From Phycisphaerae bacterium (lineage in GTDB: Bacteria; Planctomycetota; Phycisphaerae; Phycisphaerales; UBA1924): 64,000 nt of DNA. The stretch is from NCBI GenBank assembly GCA_030429705.1, contig JAUIES010000002.1, positions 64,001 through 128,000 on the forward strand, read 5' to 3'. Under the pieces are notes generated by a model. That model searched no databases. It saw nothing but the letters and a program-made list of their open reading frames with translations, and had not been told where the DNA came from. The translations under genes were made by a program, and so were the position numbers. This document shows, in pieces, positions 44,794 to 57,800 of this stretch (position 1 is its first letter; each line of letters opens with the position of its first letter).

Positions 44794-45860
44794 AGTTCAC
44801 GCCTGTGCAGATCGTTGGGTCGCTCGTCGTCCTCGCTGTTCTGGCGTGGGTCGGTAAGTCGGCTGTGCATAAGTTCTACACGGTGCCGGTCGCGACTTTG
44901 GATGACGAGATCACGCGTTTGCAATCGACTTCAGATCGCATCACGAAAGAGTTGGACAATTGGATTCCGGCCAAGATCGAGTTGAGGTCATTCGGCGCCA
45001 CGCTTCTGTCACGCGAGTTTGACCAGACTGAACATCGCCTGCGCACCGCATTGCAAGATATCGGTAAGCAGGTTGGACTTGGCAATGTCAGAGTTTCGAG
45101 TTCGTCCCCAAAACCAGTTCGCACGCCCTTGGCTGAGTCGAGGCTGCGTGGCAGAATGCTTCGTTCCCTTGCGGATGCGCGCGATTTCGCCGTCGTTCGA
45201 GGATCCTTTACAGGAGTGGGCACGCTGGAACAGGTTGCGACTTCACTTGCCTTTCTGCAGAGTCAGCCCTGGTTGCACCGAATCGAGCGCGTTTCGATCG
45301 AGCCGCGCGGCCGCGAACGGCAGGCCTTCGAGATCGATGTCGGATTTGCGGTTGCCTTTGCGCCTGATCTGTGCCCGAAGGATGCGCCTGATCCAACAAT
45401 TGTTACCCCGGAAGAGGGTGTTTTAGAAATCGCCCGAGCGTTTGCGGCTCGCAATGTTTTTGTTCCACCTCCGCCTCCGCCAACGCCACCGCCGGATGTA
45501 GATCCAACGCCGGACACAACGCCTCCGCCTCCACCTCTTCCGGCTCAGCCCCCGTACGACCGTTGGAAAGTGACGGGTTTGATCGAACGCCGGATTGCCG
45601 GCGAGACAACTTCAGTTGAAGCGTGGGTATTGAACCTTGATTCCGGCGAACGCCGGGAACTTGTGCCCGGGGACGAGGTATTAGGTGTGACGCTCGTCTG
45701 GGTTGTCGGTGAATGTGGCGTGTTCGAGTTTGAAGGAAATCGGGTTGTCATCCACCAAGGTCAGACCTTGGCAGATCGCGTCCCCGCAGATTCGGTAGAC
45801 TGTCCTGGTGTCGAAGGCGTGCCCTCGGCGACCGGAGCCAGGACGGGTGAAGGAGAATGA
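44790..45860 (+). CDS. GspM/PilO-like protein fused to a GspC/PilP-like domain
   Basis: A 356-residue bitopic protein. Residues 1-25 contain one membrane helix (IVGSLVVLAVLAWVGKSAV), then a coiled-coil segment and a ferredoxin-like PilO/GspM fold (GSFTGVGTLEQVATSLAFLQ and IERVSIEPRGRERQAFEI). A linker of about 30 residues is mostly Pro (PPPPPPTPPPDVDP). The last 80 residues (WKVTGLIERRIAGETTSVEAW, ELVPGDEVLGVTLVWVVGECGVFEF) match the homology-region domain of GspC/PilP, which binds the N0 domain of the secretin. A separate gspC is not seen, so this gene probably supplies it. ATGA overlap with gspL; the next gene encodes the giant secretin. Confidence 0.78.
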   Translation: MKFTPVQIVGSLVVLAVLAWVGKSAVHKFYTVPVATLDDEITRLQSTSDRITKELDNWIPAKIELRSFGATLLSREFDQTEHRLRTALQDIGKQVGLGNVRVSSSSPKPVRTPLAESRLRGRMLRSLADARDFAVVRGSFTGVGTLEQVATSLAFLQSQPWLHRIERVSIEPRGRERQAFEIDVGFAVAFAPDLCPKDAPDPTIVTPEEGVLEIARAFAARNVFVPPPPPPTPPPDVDPTPDTTPPPPPLPAQPPYDRWKVTGLIERRIAGETTSVEAWVLNLDSGERRELVPGDEVLGVTLVWVVGECGVFEFEGNRVVIHQGQTLADRVPADSVDCPGVEGVPSATGARTGEGE

Positions 45861-48800
45861 CTATGGATCGCTCAGAGAACGGGCGTCGCGGACTGTCCGC
45901 AGCAATGGCATGTGCACTGATCGCTGCTGCGGGGTTACCTGTGACTGCGACGGTTGGCTCGATGGAACCGGTGGTCTTGAGTGACGACGGCGCTCGCGCC
46001 CCAGACCAGGCGGCTCCACCTACACGCGTGCGGTTCAATTTTGACGGCGTACCGTTCGATCAAGTGCTGGATTTCTTCAGCCGCGATGTGGGATTACCCG
46101 TCATTCGTGAAGCAGCGGTTCCAGAAGGCAACCTGAAGTTCATCAGTGGGCGCGACTTCACACTCGGTGAAGCGCTCGAAGTTGTGAACTACAGCCTGCG
46201 CGTGCATGGGGTGCGACTGGTTCACGAAGACGACTTCTTGTATCTGCGTACGATGGAAGGTGTTGCGACCGATGCGAGCCCAGTGGACCCGAGCGAACTC
46301 GTGAATCTCTCTGATGTTGATCCGTCTGCCTACCTGACCACTTACATCCCGCTCAACAATGCGAGTTCGACGGCAGTCGTCGAGCAGATCAAGCCATTGG
46401 TTCGTGCGCCGGGCTCAATCCAGGCGATCGAAGCACAGAACATGTTGTTGCTCGTTGAAACGGCAGCCCAGTGCAAGCGATTGTATGAGATCATCACGCA
46501 GATCGATCTGGTTCGCCCTGCCGATGCTGAGATGCTCGTGGTCCCTTTGCGGTTTGGTGCGTCGAAAGCGGTTGTTGCGACGCTCACGACATTGATTCCG
46601 GTATACGAACAGATCATGGTGCTCGACAAGAATCAGAACGCTCGGCTGATTGACGATGTGAGCAAACCCGCGATGCGTATCCAGGCGGATGAGCGCATGA
46701 ATGCGGTGGTTGCGGTTGGCCCGAGCGCTCGTATGGCGCTGGTGCGTGAACTCATTTCGATGCTCGACACAGCCGATGGATCATCCAGTATCGATGGTGG
46801 TCCGCAGATGCAGGCTTTTGAAGTCGTCGGTGTCACGCCACAGGATGCTGCGAAGCAGATTGACGCGTTGTTCAAAGCACTCCCTGATCAGCGCAAGCCC
46901 ACAGTGCAGGCACTTGCGGATGTTGGTCGCGTGATGATTGTCGGGTCAACGGAACAGATCTTGCAGACGAAAGCGTTGCTTGAGGTCATCGATCCAAACA
47001 GCACCGCGACCGCTCGGCAAGACCGTGCCGCCCGCGTGGTGCCACTCGAACATCTGGATGCTGAGAAAGCGATCCAGATTGCGACGCGTTTGCTTACGCC
47101 TCGGCAGTTGAACGCACTCAAGTATGTGCCTTCGCCGGGTGACGACGGCCTGTTGGTGGTCGGTCCTTCGAGCGATGTTGATGCGCTCGAGTCGTTGCTA
47201 CTCGGGCTCGATGTACGCCCTGAAGTGCGCCAGGAAGTGCGTGTCGTGACGATTCCGAGCGGCGACATCAACGCGATCATCGATTCAGCCAAGGCTTTTG
47301 ACGCGCTCACGCCGGACGCGGACGAAGATCCGGTCCGCGTCATTGTTGATGTGGAAACGCGATCGGTCACGCTCGTGGGCAGCAATGCTGCTCTTGCCCG
47401 TTTTGAGACTCGACTGCGCAGCGCCCAACAGAACATTGTTGTTGATACGGATTCACGAACCTACGCACTCGAGCATGCGCGAGCGACGGATATCGCCAGT
47501 CGGCTGCAGCGATTGCTGCGCCCCCTCCTCGAGCCAACAGACGGCTCGGCTTTCGTTTCGCCTCGCATCGAAGCGTTGGATGAGTTGGATTCGCTCATCG
47601 TGCACGCCTTGCCCGAACAGTTTTCGACGATTGACGGGTTGATTGCGCAGCTCGATCGAGAGAAACCCGGAGATCGGCAGTTCCAGGTGTTGCCTTTGCG
47701 CGGACCGGGCGCTGACGAAGCTATCACGCGTGCATTGGCTATCTACGCCCAACAGACTGCGGGTATGGATGATACAGAAGCAGGGCCAATCGAGCATGAG
47801 ATTGATCGACAAGCAGGTAAGTTGCTTTTGACCGGGCGCGCTGCCGGGCTGCGCATCTTCACTGGCATCTTGCAGCAAACGCAGCAACTCGCGCCGCCGC
47901 AACGCACGACACGAATCTTTGATGTGGAGTTTGCTCAGGCGAGCGATTTGATTGATCCTCTGAAGCAATACTTGGTTTCTGCTGACTCGATTGATCCTGG
48001 TCGCGAAGTTCCGGCACCGACGGTGACAGCGATCGCTCGCACCAACTCGCTCATGGTGACTGCCGAAGCGGCTCAGCACCAGATGATCGCCGACTATTTG
48101 AAGCGATTGGATCAAATCGAACCGACCGATCTGCCAGCGCTGCGGCTTTTGCAACTGCGGACAGCCGATGCAGTGAACATCGCAGCCATGCTGTCGCAGC
48201 AATACCAAAAGCGATCGGCAACCGATCGCATGGCGCGGCCGGTCGAGATCCGCGCCGACGGTAACACAAACACCCTCATCGTTGCGGCACATCCTGAACT
48301 CTTTGACGAGATCAAGGTCTTTGTAGATACACTCAACGAAGAAGAATCTGATCAACCTGAGCGCAAGACATTCCTGTTCCCATTGAAGGTCGCCAAGGCG
48401 ATCAATGTTGCCGAAGCGATGAACACGCTGTTCCCCGAGCCTCCAATGCCGAAGGATCGATTGGGGCGTGACATGCCTTGGCTGCGCGAGACGCGAGAAA
48501 TCACCGTCTCCGCCGATGATTCGAGCAACTCGCTGATCATCGACGCGCCGATCGAGCGTGAAGAATCACTTCGTGAGTTGGCAGAAAAACTGGACCGCGT
48601 CGAGGTTCCGCCGGTCGCAGAACTGCGGACTTATCAGGTTGTTGGCGCGGACCTGACATCTGTGGCGAACATGTTGCAGGGGCTGAGTCGGAACGGCTCG
48701 CTCAGTGGTGCTGCCCAGCCGGGTCGACCGAAAGTCCCTGTGGTCATCGAGACCGAGCCCAAGAGTTCAACCTTGATCGTGGCGGGCGATGATGTCACTT

Positions 48801-51800
48801 TCGAAAAGGTCGAGCAGATCTTGACGAGTCTGACTGCGGTTCCGATCGAGAAGGGTCTTCGGATCATTCCGATCGCGAATGCGGACGCAGCCGCTGTACG
48901 CGACCGAGCGCTGCAGATTTACGATGCGCAGGTTGCGCAGATTCCGGATTCGAACCCGGTGACAGTGACGATTGATTCCGAATCAAACTCGCTGGAAATC
49001 GTGGCCGATGCAGAAGCGATGGATCGTTTCATGACGATCATGGACGAGTTGCAGCGACAAATCGGCCCTGCCCGAGAAGTCCAGATGATTGAACTACGAA
49101 TGGCAAAAGCCATCGAAGTCATCGGGTTCTTGCGTGAACTCGTCGATGCAAGCGAATCACTTCGCGTCATGGGGGGGCCGGACCCGGTTTTCGAACCGAT
49201 CGAGACAACCAACTCGATCATGGTTGCTGCCCAACCCGCGCAGTTTGCGATCATCCAACAACTTGTGCAGAGCCTTGACAACCAACAGGTCGCCGAGCGG
49301 CCGCCGCTGCGCATCATGAAGTTGCGGTCGACTGACGCGTCGAATCTTGCTTCGGTGTTACAGCAGTCTTATCAGCAAAGGCCTCAGGAGGACCGAGCGA
49401 AGAAACCGGTCGATATCCAGGCGGATGCCGCGACAAATACCTTGATCGTGTCGGCGCACGCCGATGTCATGCCTGAGATCGAGTCGATCGTCAGTGAGTT
49501 GAATGACTCGCAGAGTCTCGATGAGTCTGATCGCCAGATTCAGATTTATCCGTTACGTGTGGCGCGGGCGGAAGACCTCGCCAAGACGATCGACGAGATG
49601 TATCCCGAGCCACCCATGCCGGTCGATGTTCGCGGTCGGCCGCGTCCGGACCTGCAACAGCCGAAGGAGATTTTTGTTCGCGCCGATCGTGCGACGAACT
49701 CTCTCATTGTTGATGCACCGACCGAACGACTTGCGGGCTTCGAGCAGATCGTGCGGCAACTGGATCAGGCGAAACTCGCCGACGATGTTGAACTGCGCAC
49801 CTATCGCGTCATGCGGGCCGATCTGACCGCGGTGGTTGCCACTCTCAATGGCCTTGCCGATAGCGGCGCATTGACAACGAGTATGCAGTCACCGGTCAGC
49901 ATCACCTCTGAACCCATGAGTCGTACGCTGGTCGTCAGCGGCCCGGCCGAGGTCTTTGAACGCGTCGAGGCTGTGTTGAAGGAAGTCGATGGCGAACTGA
50001 GCCGACCGACGACCTCGATGATGATGTACCCGCTCGAACATGCACGAGCGGATCGTTTGAAAGTAATTCTCGAGCAGATGCTCGAAGCGAGAATCCGGGA
50101 ACAGCAGGTTGCGGATGGCGTGATCGCACAGGATGCAGCCGACCTCCTCGAGATTTCTGCCGATCCGTCGTCAAACACGCTCATCATTTCTGCACCAGCC
50201 GGCGTGCAGGAAGAAGCCAAGCAGATCATCGATGTGCTCGATACCGAGGCTGCAGCGATCGGGCGCTCCAGCGTACGCATCGTCCCATTGACCTATGCAG
50301 ATGCGTCGCAAGTCGCACAGACGCTACAGCAAGCGGTTCCGTCAATGGATTTGCCCAGTGGTGAAGGTATTCAAATTTTGCCGTCGGCAAGTTCGAACGC
50401 GATTTTGCTCGCAGGTATCGGTGCTGATCTGTCAAAGGTAGAAGCATTGATCGAGCCACTCGATCGTCAGCCGTTTGACCCTGAAAAACCGGACATCGAG
50501 ACTTTTCCACTGGAGTTTGTGGATGCCACAGCGATCGCCAAGACGGTCGAAGCGCTGCTCGTCGACCAACAGCAAACTGATCCACGGATCCTGCTTCAGC
50601 AGATGCGTTTGCGCAATTTTCAAATGCCGACGGCTCCAAAGATTCGCGTCCACGCCGAGCCTCGCACCAATAGCCTGATCGTTTCCGGTCCGACCTCGAC
50701 GATCGAGTTGGCGCGAGCCATGATCGAACGGCTTGATCAACAGGCTGAAGACCCGGGGCGCACGGTCATCACTTTTACACCAATCAATGGTGATCCGGCT
50801 GTACTGGCACAAACGGTTTCGACCATCATGGCTGCGACCACCCCCCAGGGGCGGCGGCCGCTGGAGGTCACCGCCGAACCGGCATCAGGCACGGTGCTTG
50901 TCATCGGGCAACCGCTCGAAGCATCAGACGCGATCACAAAACTGACCGAACTCGACGAACGGACACCATCGCTGCCAATGGTTGATGTGCGTTCGTTTGA
51001 GTTGACCCATGCTGCTGCAGGTGGGTCAGCGGGCGCGGTCCAGACGCTGCTGTCAGATCAATCACGCTGGCCGGATGCGCTGGTTCGCGCTGAGCGTGCC
51101 GGCGTGCGGGTTCCGACGGTGTCTGTTCAAGCAGACCCGGCGATGAACAGGCTCATGGTGAGTGTGCCGAGTCTGCTCATGCCACTCGCTGAGCAGTTGA
51201 TTGCGACGATCGATCAGCCTCGCCAGTCGGCAGCCATCGATGTGCGCGTGTATCGCCTTGACAAGGGTGATGCGGCTTCGGTCAGGGAGGCGATCGCCGC
51301 CGCACTTTCAGCCGGTGTTCTGCCGGGTGAGACAGCACCGATTGTCACCGCAGAGCCCGAGAGCAACACGGTTGTGGTTGCGGGGACGCACGCCAAGTTG
51401 GAACAGGCAGCCGCATTGATCGCGTCGATGGATGAATCGGTCGAACCTGCCGGGATCGGTGTGCGAACGGTGTATCTCGAACACGCGCAGGCCGACGCGC
51501 TCGCGCCGATTGTCGAAGCGATCATTCAACGGGACGATCCGCTCGAACAAGCCGACCCGTGGATGCGATCGAGCCTCATGCGCGACATGTTGCGTTCAGG
51601 GCTCGATGTCTCTCAGGCACCGACGCGTGTGCTCGCCGAGCGCCGGCTGAACGCGTTGGTGATCACTGCGCCGACAGCGGTTCTCGATCTGGCTGAGCAA
51701 GTGATTGCAGGACTTGATGTCGATCGAGATCCGAGCGGGCCAGGTGGGGGGCGTATTGTTCGCGTGATTTCGCTGACCAATGCCGATGTGACTGAACTGA

Positions 51801-54800
51801 GCGTAAGTCTGGAAGAACTTTTTGACGATGACGATGCCGGCGAGGTTGCGCCGACCATTCGGGTCGATGCGCAGAGCAACTCACTGATCGTGCGAGGCAG
51901 CGAAAACCAGATCGCGATGATCGAAGAGGTCGTCTCGACGCTCGATACCGCAACGCTGAGTTCGCAGCGGCAAATGCGGCTTGTGCCGGTCGATCGATCG
52001 AAGGCTGATGCGGCGCTCATGGCTCAAACGCTGCGCCGCATGCTCGAACAACAAGGTGGCGTGACGGTCGAAATCATCTCGGCAGAAGAACTCATGGAAC
52101 GCCAGCGCAAGCCGAAACCAGTCGGGTCGGCAAGGCCCGTTCTGCCTGGGACCGACACGAGTCGACTCGGTGCGTGGGCGGTGGCTGTCGCGATGGGCAG
52201 CATTCAGCCCGAGGTCGATCAGGACGCAGACGAAGAGTTGAGCGCGTCGGCTGAGCCTTCAGTCGTTATCGCGGTCGATCCGGTGACCAACGCGCTCATC
52301 GTCATCGGTGCACCGCGACTGACAGATCGCATCGCGGGGCTCGTCAGCGAGCTCGAGTTGCAAATGCCCGCCGAACCAACCGGTGTTCGAATTGTCATGC
52401 TTCCGGTGACCGCAGATGCTCGCGGGGTTGCTGACATTGTCACGCAGACTGTTCGACAGGTCGGCACAGCGACTGCAACGAATCCTGGTGGCTTTACCGG
52501 CGCTATCGCGGTGCGCCCTGATCCAAGCGACAGCGCCCTCATCGTGTGGGCCAACGAAACTGATTTCGAAGCCGTCTCAGAAATCATCGCAGGTGTTTCG
52601 AGTTTGGCAGACTCAGTTCAACTGACGATCAAGGTGTATCCACTCGCCAATGTGCGAGCGAGACAGGCATTGACTTCGGTCCAGGATCTTTTTGCTGCCA
52701 GCCCGCGCGGTCGTCAGGCGCAGCAGTTGCGTGAGATGACGCTCGCTGGCGCGAACGGCGAACAGTTGAGAGCCACGATTAACCCGGAATCAGTCAAGGT
52801 GATCGCGGATCCGGGTGAAACGGCGCTCATCGTGGCTGCACCTGCAGATTCGTTTGACCTGATCGATCGATTTGTCAGCCTTATCGATCAGAATCCGGTC
52901 ATGAATCAACTGGCGATTCGTCGGTACGCACTTGAAAACGCGCAGGCCGAAGATCTCACTCAAACGCTGCAGAGTCTGTTCGATGCTCAACGAGCAGGGG
53001 CCGGTGCAAACGCGAACTCGTTGCCGCGTGCCCGATTCGTTGCTGATGACCGGACGAACAGTTTACTCGTCACCGCCACAGTCGAACAGCACGCCGAGAT
53101 CGATCGTCTCCTCGTGACCGCCGATGTTTCGACGGACCTCGTGGGTGTCGAGATGGCGATCATTTCGCTTAAAAACGCGAGTCCACGCAGCGTGCAGCAG
53201 ATCGTCGAAGAAGTCTTTATCGGCAAAGACCCAGGTCGCCGCGAACGCATACAGATTTCTGCTGAAGACGCGTCGAGTTTGTTCGTCATCAAAGCGCCCG
53301 CAGAAGAGTTGGCTGCGATCCGTGAATTGGTCGCGCAGGTGGATGAGGTCGAAGTGGGTACTTTCCCAATTCGATCGATCAAGCTCCAACAGGCGAACGC
53401 AAACGAAGTCGCTCAGCAGTTGCAGAACTTCTTTCGTGAGCGCGGCAACATGAGCGGGCGACGCGGAGCGCGTTCCGGATCAGCAGCGATCTTTGGCAAC
53501 GAGCGAAGCGGCACAATCGTGGTCTCTGCATCTGAATCTGATTTCGAACAGATTGAGTCTCTCATCACGATGTTTGATGTGCCGGCTGAAAGTCAGCGCA
53601 TGCTGCACCACATCATTCAACTCGAGCACGCCCGCGTCTCAGACATCGGCGACACGCTCCAGAATTTGGCGTGGGAGTTGCAGTCACAGAACTATGGCGG
53701 ATTCTGGGGGTGGGGGTACTCAAGTTCGAGCCAGTCCGGTTCAGACAAACTGGTCATAGAAACGAATGACCGTACGAACAGCGTGATCGTGTTCGGGCAG
53801 GGCGACACCCTTGACACTTTCCTGCAGATCATTTCTGAACTCGATATGCCGCTCTCCGAACAAACACGCCTCGAAGTGCGTGCTGTCAAGGCAAAGGGTG
53901 CTGATCTCAACGCCTTGCGTGATCTGATCGAGACCGCGACGGAAACGCCCGGTTGGCGAAGTTGGCAGGGGCGCGACCCGGATGCGGTGACTGTCGAAGT
54001 TGACCGCGAACGCGGGCTGTTGCTGCTTATCGGCGCAAAGGCCCGCGTCGATATGGCAGAGAACTATGTACAGGAGATCGCAGCCGCAGGTCTCGATACC
54101 GATCGCCGAATCTCGTCGGTTCGATTGGAACACGCCGATGCTGCAGGTGCGGCGCGCAGCCTGTCACAGTTCTTCCAAGAGCGAGCGCGAAGCCAGGGAC
54201 TCCGAGACGCCGGCGTTTCGATCATCGGCTCGCGCGATGGCAATGTGCTTCTGGTTTCTGCCGAAGACGACGATCTCGCCATCGTCAACGAACTCATCGA
54301 ACAGATTGATCAGCCCGAACTCGGGTCTGACCGTGTGGTCGAGGTGATCGCGCTCAAGCATGCGGCGCCGAGCGATGCAGCAGATCTCATTGACGATCTG
54401 TTCCCCGCTCAACGGACGGATGAACGCGTGATCGTCACGCCACAGCCAAGTCGTAATGAAATCATCGTGTCCGCGCCGCCGAGTGTGATGGCCGAGGTCC
54501 ACAGCCTGATTGAACGCATCGACACCATGCCCGATGCTGATTCGACGCAGATCGCGACGGTGCAACTCGAATCGGCACGAGCGGAGGATGTCGCAGCCGC
54601 ACTCAAAGGGGCGCTCCCCGAAGGCGTGCGAATCACGATTACAGCTGTCGAGCGTTCCAACTCGTTATTGTTGACAGGATCGGACGAGGCGATCGCGCTT
54701 GTCTCAAAACAGGCCCGCTCGCTCGATACAGAAACAGTCCTTTCGCCGGTCGAGTTCCGGCGATTCGAGATCAAGCACCAGGCGGTTTCGGATATCGCTT

Positions 54801-57800
54801 TCACCGTGCGCACGATGATGCGAGGTCGCCCGCGCAGCGTTGGCACGACCGAGCCCACTTTCGATCCCTTGTTTGATGACAATGTGCTCGCGGTAACTGC
54901 GTCCAGTGACGAGATGCCGTTCATCGAGAGCATCATCGAGCAGATCGACACGCCTCGCGGGACGACGCGCCGAACGGAGTTCTTCAGGCTCGAGTTCGCT
55001 CCTGCAGAATCGACCGCCGAAGCCCTCAAGGTGTTCTATGGCCAGTTCGCTCCCGAGGCATCGAGCCCGGCGCAGCGCGATGTCACGATCGTGCCTGATC
55101 CTGCGACCAACTCGCTCGTGATCGGTGCCGATGAGTCGGTGTGGGATGACATCACAGACCTCATCAAGAAACTGGATACCGCCGAGTACGACACCTCGCA
55201 GCAGTTGGTCGTGTTGCCACTCGAACACGCCGATGCAACGAGTGTTGCACGAGCGATTAACGAAGGCCTGCGTGCGCCGCTTGAAGAGCAGTTCCGTCAG
55301 GAACAACTGCGCCTGCGCAATGAGTCACGCAACAACCGTGGGAATCAGAACGACCCGATCTCGGCGCCGGCCGTCCTTGTCAGCGCCGAAGGCATGCCGA
55401 CGGTTTCTGCTGAGATTCAGACAAATTCATTACTGATTTTTGCAGGGCGGAAAGATCTCCTGCGCATCGAAGCAATCGTGAAACAACTCGATGTGCCGGG
55501 GTTCCGGCGCATGCCAGAGCCACGCGTCATCCCATTGCCCACCGGGCGGGCATCCGAAATCGCACGCTCGGTTCAGGCAGCATTTAACACGCCCGGCATG
55601 CGGCAGGGCAGTCCGCGCGATGTGGTCATTGTGGGCGATGATTCAGCAAACGCGCTCATCGTTCGAGCCGATGAAGAGCAGTTTTCTCAAATCCTGAGCC
55701 TGGCGATGGCGCTCGTGGGAGAAGCAGCGAACAGTCAGGCGACGCCACATGTTGTTCGTCTGAACAATGTTCCAGCGGTTCGATTGCGCGAGACTCTGCT
55801 GACCACATTTTGGCCACTGGCCCAACAACGCAACGAACCGATCACCATCAGCGTTGATCGTGGCACAAACGCACTCATCATCGCAGCAAGCGATGACTTG
55901 TTCGACCAGGTGGAATCGCTTGCACGCGAGTTGGACGGCTCATCGGACAACGCCGCAGGTGGAGCGATCGGCTCACTCGGTCAGACCGTGCTTGTCGTCG
56001 ATATCGAGCACTATGCACCGGAGGAAGTTGCGCAGATGCTGAATGTGTTTGGCGTGACTCGTGCTCAGCCCACCGACCGGCCGGGCTTGGTCAGTGAACC
56101 GGTGACGCTCGTTGAGTTGAAAACGCGGCGTGGCCTCGCGATCATGGGCAGTCAGGCCGATGTTCTTGTCGTGGCCGAGTTAATCAAGCAGATTGATAGC
56201 AAGCCGAGCGAATCGACGCAGAATCTTGCATCGGTACAACTGAAGATGGCTGAAGCCGATGAGGTTGTTGCCGTGCTCAATGAGATTCTGGACACCACGA
56301 AGGAACAGCCGGGTTCTGCTGCAGCCGCAGCGCTTCGCGAACACATTCGCAGGCTGAACATGGCGCGCGACAACCTGCGTGACGCACCGATCGACCTTGA
56401 TCTGACCGTTCCGATTCGCCTGATCGCTGACGCGCAGACGAACTCGGTGTTCATTGGTTCAACGCCGAGTAATGTCGCGTCGTTGAGCGCTCTGATCGAA
56501 CTGCTCGATACGCTGCCTGTCGGCGACGCGGTTGTTGTGCGGATCTTCCCACTGGAAAACTCATCAGCGCAGACACTCAAGCCGATTCTTGATCAGTTGT
56601 TCCGCGAAGGCGAGCGGCTTCGTCGTCAGCCGGGCAGCAATATTTCCGCGCTCCCAAACACGGCGATCGGACAGGCGTTGATCGGTGAGGTCGCGGTCTC
56701 GGTCGATGAACGCACGAACGCACTGATCGTCGCAGGCCGAGAAGAAGCCGTCGCGCTTGTCGAAGTGCTGATCAATGATCTCGATGCCGACGATGCCGAT
56801 CGTGGTTGGATTGAAGCCCACATCATCACACTCGAACACGCTGACGCTGTGACTTTGGCAGCGAAAATCGACGAGATCCTCGTTCGTGGTCTTGGTGATA
56901 CGCCAGAGGCGGTTGGTTTGCAACGGCAAGTTGGTCGCTTGCGACTCATGCTCGGTGGCGGTGATGCCTCCAAACCGGAAGCAATCGAGTCTGACATTTT
57001 TGCTCCGATGTCCGGGCTGGTGGTTACGCCCGAAGAAAACCTCAATGCCTTGGTTGTTGTTGGCACGCCAACCAACATCGGCGTTGTTCAGGAGTTGGTC
57101 CGAACGCTCGATGTCGAACTTGCCAGCGCCAGCAACGCGGTTCGTGTGATTCCGCTCGAACACGCTGCAGCCGAGCGAGTGTCAGGTATTGTGGGCGACA
57201 TGTTCCGCCAGCGCGAGAATCTCCCGTCGTTCCGTCCGGAAGACCGGGTCGTCATCAGCGTTGATTCACGAACCAACTCGTTGGTCGTTTCGACAAGTCA
57301 GCGGAGTTTTACGCTGCTTGATGGTCTGATCGATACCCTGGACAAAGCCGAGTCTCGCTTTGCTGTCGGACTTCATGTCGTGCATGTGCCAGATGGCGAT
57401 GTGCGCGATCTTGCACCCAAGTTACAAAGGCTCATGCGTGAACGACTCGATGCAACCCGGCGAGCGGGCGATGTCGAGTCGCCGGAAGATGTCTTCCTGA
57501 TCGAGCCGGAGCCGAGCACCAATGCTCTCATTGTTGCTGCCAGCGACGAGAACCTGACGCTGCTCAAAGACTTCATCGAAACACTCGCGAGTGGCGGCGA
57601 AGCCTTCAACAGCGGTGAGCGGCTTGAGTTGATTCCGATTCAGTCGCCCGGCCGGGCTGAAGAGTTAGCCGAAACGGTCGAGCGTTTGTATGTCGATAAG
57701 GAAAACGAACGCCGGGGCGATGGTTCGGTCCGCGTCTTGCCGAGCAGCCGACAGAACGCGTTGATTGCTTCAGGCACGGAAGAGGACATCATCGCCATCC

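Noticed and set aside
47453-48355. A 300-codon open frame antisense to the secretin gene
   Set aside because: It lies fully within the secretin coding region on the opposite strand, as do many others there, and its translation has no recognisable fold or ribosome site. GC-rich codon use opens such frames.
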